DNA of 64,000 bases from Lobosporangium transversale (Eukaryota; Mortierellomycota; Mortierellomycetes; Mortierellales; Mortierellaceae), in the NCBI RefSeq assembly GCF_002105155.1, contig NW_019028996.1, positions 666,001-730,000 on the forward strand. Direction: 5' to 3'. This document shows, piece by piece, positions 47,107 through 56,259 of the stretch. How positions within the stretch are numbered: position 1 is the stretch's first letter; each line of letters starts with the position of its first letter. A program made the translations under genes and the position numbers. Under the pieces are notes generated by a model. The model searched no databases and was not told where the DNA came from. It saw only the letters and a program-made list of their open reading frames with translations.

Positions 47107-49830
47107 TTATCTTGTTTTTCTTGAAGCCTCAAAGACGGCAAGCGCCTCTTTAGCGTTTGCGAGCGAAGATTTTGTTTCCCAAGTGGCTTCATCTAATGGA
47201 TAGCCTTTCCAAAGAACGAGCCACTTAGGAGTTTTGCCAAACATTTTGAAGTCAATGATTTTGTCGACTTCATACTCCTCTTCTCCATCTACAAGCTCGG
47301 GGGCAGGGCGTGGTGGTAAGCGGTCGCCGAATTCACGAGGTGACTCAATATAGGGGCGAAGCAGATCGGCATTAAAGACTGGATGTTGATGCATGTCAGG
47401 CGGTAGTTCCAGCTTGTAGGCATTTTCATTGACCTTCGAAATGATCTTGTAAGGGCCTATGTACTCAGGTTCCAGTTTCTGCGACGGCCTATTTTTATGT
47501 CCCGCGACAGAGATGTTTTCCGAGCTTAAGAGCACCATGTCACCCACAGCAAACGTAGCAGGCCTGCGAGTTTTGTCCGCTTGGGCCTTTTGCCTATTCT
47601 GCGCTTCGATGATGGCATCCTGAGCTAGCGCCAAATTCATCGACTGGGTTCGAACAAAATCACTGACAGCCGGAACATTGGTATCAGGTGGCTTTAAAAG
47701 AGATCCAGGGACTAGTGGATGGTGACCATAGTTCAGAAAGAATGGGGAGAAGCCTGTCGTAGGATTGACAGAGTTGTTGTATGCGAACTCCATCATAGGC
47801 AGTAAAAGATCCCAGTCGTTTTGCTTGTACGATATGTAAGAGCGGAGCATTTCTTCTAATGTTCTGTTGGCGCGCTCTGTTTGTCCGTCTGATTGTGGAA
47901 GGAAGGCAGTAGACATGTTAAGTTTGGTGCCCATGAGCTTCATCAACGTTGTCCAGAACTTGCCGGTGAAACGTGAATCTCTATCTGACACAATTGTCCG
48001 AGGCATGCCGTGCAGTCTAAAAACATTGTCGAAAAAGAGTCGTGCAACATCAGAGGCAGTGTCGGTAGTTCGGCTAGCGCAGAAATGAACTTGCTTGGAC
48101 AGTTTGTCCACAAAGACCGTAATCGCGTCAAAACCTCTGGCTGTCTTCGGAAGCTTGACAATGAAGTCCATTGTTACAGTATCCCATCGTTGGCTTGGAA
48201 TTGCCAAAGGTTGGAAAAGCCCTGCAGGAGGCTTTAGTGAAGGCTTGTTACGCTGGCATTGCTCACAGGAAGCAATGTATTTTTTTATATCCCTCGCCAT
48301 GCGTGGCCAAAAATATGTTCGTCGCATGCTACTGTACGTTTTATCGAGTCCCAAGTGGCCTGATATAGGAGCGTCGTGAGCGTCATGCAAGAGTTGTGAA
48401 CGGAGTCCGTCGTCCTTGGGTATGCAGAGGCGAGGGCCTTGTCCAGCGTTGATCCAGAGTAGACCATCTACCACGAAGTAACGATCCGGGGTAGAGGCAT
48501 CCTTATACTGATGCACGAGGGGACCTAGAATTGGATCGTGTAGGTAGCAACTGGCTAGTTGTTTTCGAATGCCAGGGTCTAGATTGATAACCAAGGAGTT
48601 CAAAGTAGTAGGTGTAGCCTCCAAGTCCTTGAGGTCCGGTCTTCGTGAAAGAGCATCAGGGACGACGTTATCTTTACCAGGTTTATACTTGAATACGAAA
48701 TCATACTCTTGAAGCAACTCCATCCATCTTGCTTGTCTGCGAGTCAAGTTCGGCTGGCTAGGAAAATGTTGTAGAGTGGCATGGTCGGTATAAACGACAA
48801 AGTGAGAACCATCAAGGTAGTATCGCCATGTCTTCAGAGCATGCACCACAGCCAGCAGTTCTTGTTCGTGTGTAGGATAGTTGCGTTCCGCTGGGTTGAG
48901 CTTGCGTGAAGTAAAAGCTACTGGTCGTGATTCACCATTTTGGTCCGTCTGGAACAAGACAGCACCAATTGCAAAGCCTGAAGCGTCTGTTTCGACTGCT
49001 GTAGAGAGGGCAGGATCGAATATCCTAAGAACTGGTGCTGAGCTCACTGCTCTTTTCAAAGTCTCAAAGGCGTCTTGTTGAGATTTTCCCCAGTGGAATT
49101 CCTTATTGCAGCCTAACAATTGTGTGAGGGGAAGAGCAATATCAGCGTAATGAGAAATGTACTGATGGTAAAAATTAGTCAAACCAAGGAATTGCATCAC
49201 ATGTCGTTGGGTTGTTGGTACTGGCCATTCCCTTATTGCCTTGACAAGTCCGCCATTCGTCTTGAGTCCATCCTTGGATATGACATGGCCTAGGAACTCA
49301 GTCTCTTCCTGCATGAAGGAATACTTGGATAATTTACAATAAAGCCCAGCTTGACGCAAGAGGGAGAGTACTTTTCGGATGTGCTCTAAGTGATCTTTCT
49401 CGTTATCGGAGTAAATTAAAATATCATCGAGATACACAACAACACATTTATCAAGAAGTGGATCAAGTACGTTACGCATCATAGTCGAGAACGCTGCAGG
49501 TGCATTTGTAAGACCGAAAGGTACGACGTTAAACTCGTAGTGGCCATAGCGAGTTCGGAACGCGGTCTTGTGTTTATCATCAGGATGGACACGCATTTGA
49601 TGATAGCCCGAGAGTAGATCCAGCTTGGTAAAACATTTAGCTGTTCTGAATCTGTCGATCAATTCATCGATCCGTGGTAAGGGGTACCTGTTTTTCTTTG
49701 TGATCTTGTTCAGGCCCCGATAATCAACACACATTCGAAGCGAGCCATCCTTTTTCTTCACAAAGAGGACTGGAGCACCGTATGGTGAGGTGCTCGGTGA
49801 GATTAATCCTTTTTGTAAAAGATCAGTTAG
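47107..49830 (-). pseudogene. gypsy pol: reverse transcriptase, RNase H, integrase, chromodomain
   Basis: The frame is open from inside the inserted LTR to stop 47107; only sequence from 49830 downward is element-derived, beginning [22 protein letters not shown] motifs include [30 protein letters not shown] and the catalytic [11 protein letters not shown]; RNase H has [15 protein letters not shown] and [10 protein letters not shown]; integrase has the HHCC region ([26 protein letters not shown]) and DDE core residues in [24 protein letters not shown] and [14 protein letters not shown]; the C-terminus is a chromodomain ([33 protein letters not shown]). All catalytic residues are present, but the ORF has lost its own start and its link to protease through the inverted LTR. 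Confidence 0.95.
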
Positions 49831-50024
49831 TGCAAGCGAAATCACTCTAATAATTATGTGCAACATAGTATTTCGCCCATATTTCTAGAGCATTCCTTGC
49901 AACAGGATATTAACTAGTATAAATAGGTCTACTTTCTATCTAGTTCTGTAGCATAGTTCCCCCTGAATAAAGATACCTTTATTGCACCCTTAGATCCCCC
50001 TAGAACACTACCTTGACTTTTGCA
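49831..50024 (+). repeat. solo LTR inserted, inverted, between protease and RT
   Basis: 194 bp in plus orientation inside a minus-strand element, flanked by GTTAG on both sides (49826-49830 and 50025-50029), a 5-bp target-site duplication. It supplies the stop codon of the upstream ORF and a false start to the downstream ORF. Confidence 0.92.
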
Positions 50025-51175
50025 GTTAGCTGCTTCTTCAGTTCATCAAGCTCAGCGATCGACAATCTGATGACAGGTCGGACAGGTGGGTCAGCATAAG
50101 GGTCAGTCTCTATACGCATGCTATCACCTCTGTCAGGGGGAAGGCCATCAGGAAGCGTTGTAGGAAAGACATCAGGGAATTCGACTTGAACGATTTGCTT
50201 GATAGAGTCCGGTAGTTCAGAACTACTGCTAGAGACAGGTACTGGAACTCGAACTTGGGCGAGGAATACAGAGGCATCAGGTTCCGAGGCAACGGTAAGG
50301 AAGTTAAGAGCAGATATGACGGAAGATCGCTGTCTAGGCTTCCTGTCGATGCCAGTGCAAGGCCACAAGACCGGGGTACCTTGGTATTCAAAATGCAGAT
50401 CATTTGTTCGCCAATTGATGCGAGGGTTGATATCCGTCAGCCATGGTTTACCCAAAATTAGGTCGTATTTGGATAGAGGATAAACAATGGCGTTGATTTT
50501 ATCCTGATACGCGTTGCGGGCGAGGGTGAACGTGGCTGTGTGCTGAGCAATTGTCTCGGTACCGTTGGGAAGAATGACAGGAATGGGTCTACCCTCAATT
50601 AGCGGAACATGTGTGTTCTCGCAGAAAGAGGAACTTATGACATTGCCTTCGGCCCCTCCATCTACAAGAATGCGCGCAGGTCGACCATTCACTGCTCCAA
50701 TGAAAGTAAGGAGTCGGCGAGAGTTTTTATGTTTGGCATAGGTAAGGCTGAAGGATTGAAGGCGAATTTCGTTACGACAATGGGAGTGGCGATTGGATGA
50801 ACTAGGGGTAGATGAATGAGTGGAAGTGAGTGAAGTGGAAACAGTGAAAGGATCAGTGGAGGGGAAAATAGGGTCGGAGAGGGGATTGTTTTTTAGCAAT
50901 GAGGAATGAGTAGGGGAATGGGGATCAGGATGAGGTGAATACTTAGAGAGTAGATGTAAGGAAGTAGATGCAGTGGGAGCAATAGAGTGATCAGAAAGGG
51001 GCATGGATGTTATATTTGTGCACAAAGGCTCTATGACCTCGGTTCCGGCATCTGAAACAACGCCCCTCACGAACGCAACGTTCTCGTTCAGCTGCTGTGA
51101 GCTTGGGTAGCGAGCTTGGCTTGGAGTGGTTTCTGTTTGGTCGTTGCTGATGGAGAGAGGTGTACAGGTTGGCAA
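50025..51175 (-). pseudogene. gypsy protease (retropepsin-like) region, truncated by the LTR
   Basis: The frame overlaps the end of gag by 185 bp in another frame. It has a Ser/Pro-rich linker, then RPARILVDGGAEGNVIS, the aspartic-protease active site (DGGA where DSG or DTG is usual), PVILPNGTE, YDLILGKPWLTDINPRINWR, and the start of the RT N-terminus (VRPVIRLSIAELDELKKQL) before it runs into the inserted LTR. The frame stays open into the LTR, to a stop at 50000. A serine/threonine-to-glycine change at the active-site motif is unusual and may impair the protease. Confidence 0.85.
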
Positions 51176-51911
51176 CCAACATTCTCATGTTATCGAGATC
51201 CATTGGTGTAGGGCCAGAATTATTCTCATGATGGGGTGATAAGGCGTTCGGGGTAGCGGATACAGGGGTGGCATCGATGGGATGTAGAATACTGTGGACA
51301 ATGGTCGCCTGCTCAATGGCATCGTCCAACGTCTCTGGCTGTCTAAGTCTTACCTGCTTGCTTGTTTCGGGCTCAAGGCCTAGCATGTATTTTTGCAAAG
51401 CAGAGTCTTTGTCGAGATTTGTAGCCAGACGTAGGTGGCTTCTAAACTTGCTCGTATATTCTGCCACACTCATCCTTCCCTGACGAAGTTTATCCAACGC
51501 TCGGCGAGCTGCATTCGCAGAATCTGGAGGGGTGAACTGACGGAGGAATGCTTTACGGAAGTCAGCCCAAGGTGTATCGAGATTCAACCCGGAATCTCTC
51601 CACCATGCCTTGGCTTCGCCATTGAGACTGAGGACAGCGTATCGAACCCATTTGGATGGCGTGAGTGTGACAATAGTGTAATACTCCTCCAGGCTGTCGA
51701 CAAAGTTTAAGGCTGCAACAGCGTTAATAGCTCCTTCGTAAGGCGTAGGCTTCTGTGGCTTTAGGACCGTGGCGAGGGTTCTGGCTAGGTCATTCTCAGC
51801 GGCTTCGTTGACTTTAGCAGTAGAGAGGGCCTGATTAAAAGCAGTAGCTATGGCTTCGCGAATGTTCAGAGGAAGATCGATGGACGAAAGGGCGTTATTC
51901 AAGTGTTCCAT
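50991..51911 (-). CDS. gypsy gag
   Basis: 306 codons from ATG 51911-51909. Capsid-type retrotransposon gag domain with KAWWRDSGLNLDTPWADFRK, FLRQFTPPDSANAARRALDK and GRMSVAEYTSKFRSHLRLAT. Near the C-terminus a zinc knuckle begins (CFRCRNRGHRAFVHK), but the last cysteine position is histidine, and the frame shifts so that the next residues lie in the protease frame. Whether this is decay or a programmed frameshift cannot be told from one sequence, although both arms share it. Confidence 0.88.
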   Translation of the reverse strand: MEHLNNALSSIDLPLNIREAIATAFNQALSTAKVNEAAENDLARTLATVLKPQKPTPYEGAINAVAALNFVDSLEEYYTIVTLTPSKWVRYAVLSLNGEAKAWWRDSGLNLDTPWADFRKAFLRQFTPPDSANAARRALDKLRQGRMSVAEYTSKFRSHLRLATNLDKDSALQKYMLGLEPETSKQVRLRQPETLDDAIEQATIVHSILHPIDATPVSATPNALSPHHENNSGPTPMDLDNMRMLVANLYTSLHQQRPNRNHSKPSSLPKLTAAERERCVREGRCFRCRNRGHRAFVHKYNIHAPF

Positions 51912-51977
51912 GGCGAGGGGTGAAATTCAATGGTAATTGTAGTTCTCTGGGGGTGGTCGTGGTTTCCTTTGCTACCA

Positions 51978-52173
51978 ATGCAAAAGTCAAGGTAGTGTTC
52001 TAGGGGGATCTAAGGGTGCAATAAAGGTATCTTTATTCAGGGGGAACCATGCTACAGAACTAGATAGAAAAGTAGACCTATTTATACTAGTTAATATCCT
52101 GTTGCAAGGAATGCTCTAGAAATATGGGCGAAATACAATGTTGCACAAAATTATTATAGTGATTTCGCTTGCA
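51978..52173 (-). repeat. 5' LTR of gypsy copy 1
   Basis: 196 bp with TGCA ends. On the minus strand it is followed by TTGGTAGCAAAGGAAACC, the likely primer-binding-site region. It differs from the 3' LTR at several bases (for example ACCATG versus ACTATG). Confidence 0.9.
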
Positions 52174-52329
52174 ACGCGACTTGGCTTGACAGGCAAACTA
52201 TGCATGGAGGAATGAGTGAAGGAAATGAGCGGAACAAATTAATCAAGCACACGTGATCTTTTTCAGATTCGAATCAGACAAAAGTCATTCATCAATTCAT
52301 GAGCTAGACATTGCTTGCTGTTCGTGACA

Positions 52330-52555
52330 AAATATCTAATTAACTTTGAAAGTGCATTTATTTTCATTACACATCTATCACAAAAGGCTGTAATAAAGCT
52401 GACCATTTCAAGCTACATTTAAATGTAATGTACTAAGTGCTCAAAGTCCCCAATATACAAAGTAACAGCTATTCAAACAGATCTGCAAAATTATAAAGCC
52501 TATGTCAACAAAATGGGACGTCCGTACAATGTTGGTAAAAAAAATAGAATTGCTG
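52330..52555. other. unique spacer start next to the CRN gene, no gene
   Basis: AT-rich sequence between the inverted arm and the CRN stop codon. It is presumably the CRN 3' UTR. Confidence 0.4.
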
Positions 52556-55149
52556 TTAGACAGTCAACAGCTCATTGTCAATTCTTTGACTATTGCCACT
52601 CTTGTCCTTCCAGTGAGCACTCATCTTCACTGTATCAAAACTCCTATCGTGCCAGAAATGCACCAAATTCACCCCTTGGTCCAGTTCCGCGTCGGTTTGC
52701 CAGTATGGGTGCTCAAGATAGTCGTCTGCTCGAGTAAAGTGAACAACCCAAGCTTCTTCTGCTGAGAGTAAGCGTTTATAAGTTGGCGACTTGCTGATAA
52801 AGTCCTTAATAGAAGTTTGACTTCCTGTAGCCAAAAGCTCGATAGCAACCGTCGGCTCTCCTGCTTTCTTGATGACAATATCACTATATTTGTGGTCCTC
52901 AAGCTCATGGTGGTGCCACTGGCTAATGATCCCATATCCTTCTATTTTGTTTAGCCAGTTGGTGAGAATCCTCATCAATTCCGTGTCATAGACGCTCTGT
53001 CGAGGGACATCAATGTTGTAGTCGCCCATAACCTTAACTGTTCTCCCCGATCTTTTGTATGATCGGTATTCCGACTGTATAATCAAGTTTTTATCGAAAA
53101 ATCGAAGAGCAATCTTCATAGTCTCCAGAATATCCAATAATCCTCCTTGACTTTCCTTTGGGGGTGACTCCGAAGGAGCGTGGGGATATTTTGCTGGGAT
53201 AATATATCTCCTCACAAACGAGTCAATGAATGCTGAGGCCATACGGTAGTTACTGCCATCAAGTCTTATCAGCACCCCTTCTGCAGTTAGGAAGTCTGCC
53301 AATCTCTGTTGTTCCATGTCTGTGATAGATATATCGCCGAGATACCCAATAAAATCTGTTCGGAGAAGATTAACAGCATCTGTAGCTGATTCACTCAAAA
53401 GTGAATCGACCATCCTTCTGAAGGTATGATGTGAAAGCATCATCTCACTCTGATTGTCTGTGGAGAAGTCCAGCCATGTATCGTAATCGAGACAATTCGT
53501 CGAGTCGTTGACTTTGGAGCGAAGATTCTCATGAATGGAACGTCCACAAAGACAAATCATTCCTGGATGACTATTGACATTGAGCACAATTCATTGTATT
53601 AGAATGGCACATCAACTCGTGGAGAGTTAACTAAGCTTAAAAAACATACCCATTTGACTTCCAGTGTATGTCTCGAATAATCTCATCATCTATTTTAATC
53701 ATCTCATCATTCGCATAGTCATTAAAGAGCTGCCGCGTTTGATCAAGAGTGAAATACGGGTTCCTGATAGTATTGTTGACATTGAACGGGGCTATGTGTT
53801 GACCTGTTGTGCTAAGGTGCTGAAGACTAAAGGTTCCACATAAGACAATACTGTCAATGGCGTATAAATGGTTATTCTGTCGGATTGCTCGAAACGCCTG
53901 TAAGCATTGGTTGCGGATCTCGTCGCTTGCGTTAAACAGTAAATCAAACTCGTCAACCAAGATGACAATCTTCTCGTCCTTGAATTTAGTTCGACCGAAA
54001 GCATCGAGAAAATCTCGTTTGGTTGTAATATCATCGACTTTATAGTTGCGGCGAAGAGCATTTCCAAAAGCTTTCCAGAAATCAGGCTCATTATTGCCAA
54101 CGGCAACTCCCTCAAATGATAGTCTAAATAAAAAATAGAGGGTCAGTACTGGTATATTAGCGCATACATTGCATCCACTTTATCCATTTTCACAGAAGTT
54201 GGCTTACGGGAGGCAGCGATATCCAAAGTCAGCTAATTGGGTGATAAGTCGATACAACCGTGTTGTTTTTCCAGAGGCACGTGCGCCTATGAGCATCACT
54301 ATCTCGCGGTCAAAAACGCTCTGTAGTATTTCCTCATTGTTGTCATGGTCCGCAGGATCCACATAGTAGACTGATTAACTTCGTCGAATCTGATCGGTTC
54401 ATTGACGGTCCACCTCTTTTTTTTCAAAAGTCGCGGTACTGAAAAAAATTAGAAAAAAAAACAGCAAGACCTGTCAGAAGAGAAAATAAGGAATCGGTTC
54501 CAATCCTTAAGGGAGAATTAGCTTACATAAGTCTTCGGCCCTCCTCTTTTTTTCCGAGTCTGTTGGTAAAGGAAGCAATGATAGAAATTTGCAAGAAAAA
54601 AAGAAAAAAGCATCAGAGGAAGTCGTCAAGCACATGTGCGATGATTAACCTTATGAAAAAAAGAGAGAGCCAATTAAACAAATGAGTCTTACTCGAAGTG
54701 GAAGTAGACGGATCTATACCGCAATAATGCGAAGGATCATTAGACATAATCAATGATTACAACAAGCGTCACCACATGGCATGCCGCAGTAACAGGCACA
54801 ATTAGAATTTAACAGGCTTCTTACCTGCCGACGGCCTCTGGACAACGACGTGTATGGTTTTCTTTTCTGGTGTAGTGCCGAAAATCTCAGAGATCTTGCT
54901 TGTTGCACAAAGCTTTTTTGCATTTGGGTGTTCTGAAAGTGTAATGGTTTTTTCGTCCTCATCGTCTCCGATTACGATGGAGACATGCCAGAGATTCAAT
55001 TTGTCGGCAACAATCTCTCGGAAGTCGTTTTCTTTTTCCTTCTTGATTGCTTTTTTGAGAGCAGCAATTGAGTCATCAGCATCCAATTGGACTTTAAATG
55101 CGGAAGAGTCGCCATCGAGAATGCAAAAGAGCATAATTTTTTGAGTCAT
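52556..55149 (-). CDS. Crinkler (CRN)-type protein with P-loop ATPase and restriction-nuclease-like domain
   Basis: ATG 55149-55147 opens the CRN ubiquitin-like header (MLFCILDGDSSAFKV; DKLNLWHVSIVIGDD; KISEIFGTTPEKKTIHVVVQ). Small exons follow (DSEKKRRAEDLY), then a stretch with RFDEVNQST, then the NTPase: Walker A MLIGARASGKTTRLYRLITQ and the Walker B-like VILVDEFDLLFNAS at about 53945. The C-terminal half is all-alpha and then carries a restriction-nuclease-like core, SDIVIKKAGEPTVAIELLAT, before stop 52556. CRNs are usually secreted or host-targeted effectors in symbionts and pathogens, but some act inside the producer; the role here is unknown. Between QST and the Walker A exon, near 54365-54375, the frame slips by one base, so either a small intron is missed or the gene is inactivated there. 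Confidence 0.75.
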
Positions 55150-55196
55150 CTTGGTTTAATTGCGCACTGAAAAAAAAAAAAAAAAAAAAAAAAAAG
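55150..55196 (-). promoter_or_regulatory. T-run leader conserved upstream of both CRN loci (copy 2)
   Basis: On the minus strand a T-run of about 26 (55169-55194) is followed by CAGTGCGCAATTAAACCAAG and the ATG. The other CRN locus has the same order. The CAG just after the T-run may be a splice acceptor of a leader intron. Confidence 0.55.
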
Positions 55197-55881
55197 TAAT
55201 TGGCAGTAAACCAGCAGAGAGCTAGTTTGATTAAAGTGAACTGAGCAAGAATGTTGGCGTTAATGTGAAGATTGAAAGAGAAATGCTTAGAGGAAGAGGG
55301 ATGAAAGAAAAAAAAGATGGATGCGTGAGAAAAAAAAAAAAAGAGTGGCAATAGGATGTGCTCACTAAAAATAAAATTACGTACACACGTATGGGGGCAA
55401 ACTTAAGCCACTCCGTTTGTTTTTATTCCTCATCCATCATACGAATTCCCTTAAATACTCAAGTTGCGTAGTGGTATTTTTTTGTAGAATTTATAATGAG
55501 GTGACGTAGTAGGCTATTTGCTAAATCCACCCTTTTCTGCCAGTTGCTTCTTCCGAATCACAATCGCCATCTAATCCTATTCCATCGCTCATTACTATTT
55601 TATTTATGTCAGGATCGCTCTCCTGCAGACTCCATTCAGGCCTTTTTCGTGTTTCTGTAGTCCATCTCCTGTCCCAGGTAACCTTTTTATTTTTTTTAAA
55701 AAAAAGAAAAAAAAAAAAAACGCGTAAATTCAAATTAGCCTACTTCATTTCTAACTCTCTGTCTTCCTCCTCTCTGAGATAGATAATATTAGCCGTCCAC
55801 AATGGTATTTATAAATATCACGAACATGCTAGCTATTTCGATTAGCTTATAATTAATTATTTTTCTTGATGCAAATTATAG
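55197..55881. other. intergenic between the CRN and a MULE fragment, no gene
   Basis: AT-rich; holds short A-runs near 55330-55341 and 55707-55720. It may include a first exon of the MULE fragment, but I could not identify it. Confidence 0.4.
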
Positions 55882-56247
55882 GTCCTCACCACTGATACCT
55901 TAATTTCGAGTAACGGTGAGGATGCAGCTGAAGACCTTGAGCTAGGCTCCGAATTCTACAATCATGATGAAGCTAGCGACGTTGATACGGATCCTGAAGA
56001 GCACGACTGTGATGATGGTGGAGACTATTCTTCGGATGTGTCAGATTCCGAGCCAGAAATAGTGTGGGGGCCAGTTGAACCATCCGGTGAAGACAGCACC
56101 TCTGGGAATGCTCTCGCGCCATCTGAAAATAACGTAGAAGAAGTAGAGGATATATCGAGATTGAGTCAAGATAAGGAGGCTCGTGCAATCAGTCTGGCTT
56201 CTACAATTGTGTCTGCGCAGCTACAAGAATGCAATGTTTTAGCCTAA
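55882..56247 (+). pseudogene. MULE transposase N-terminal fragment
   Basis: After an acceptor AG at 55880-55881 the frame reads VLTTDTLISSNGEDAAEDLE, then an acidic stretch with SSDVSDSEPEIVWGPVEPSG and LASTIVSAQLQECNV before a stop at 56247. The Ser-Ser-Asp...Asp-Ser-Glu-Pro-Glu arrangement and the position of the STIVSAQL segment mirror the N-terminus of the MULE at 30435 (SSDALDSEPEAEHEPPPS; TTKLLSSQL). Nothing of the catalytic part follows. Confidence 0.5.
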
Positions 56248-56259
56248 TTGATATAGCTT

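Larger units (their letters stand above)
46888..52173 (-). mobile_element. Ty3/gypsy LTR retrotransposon (chromovirus), copy 1
   Basis: The order on the minus strand is 5' LTR (52173-51978), gag, protease, RT, RNase H, integrase, chromodomain, 3' LTR (47082-46888); total 5,286 bp. A solo LTR of the same family lies inverted between protease and RT (49831-50024). The bases flanking the outer LTRs do not match (AAGAG at the left, ACGCG at the right), so no target-site duplication is present; the flank may have been rearranged. The two outer LTRs differ at three or more positions in 195 bp. The element cannot be autonomous because of the insertion and a gag-protease frame break. Confidence 0.93.
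49165..52329. repeat. left arm of large inverted duplication
   Basis: Reverse complement of 60836-64000. Matching landmarks sum to 113165 at every point checked (52329/60836, 51911/61254, 51175/61990, 50000/63165, 49165/64000), so there are no net indels. One coding difference was noticed (50736 versus 62429). The arm extends 156 bp beyond the outer LTR into unique flank, ending where homology stops at 52329. The true length exceeds the window. Confidence 0.93.
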
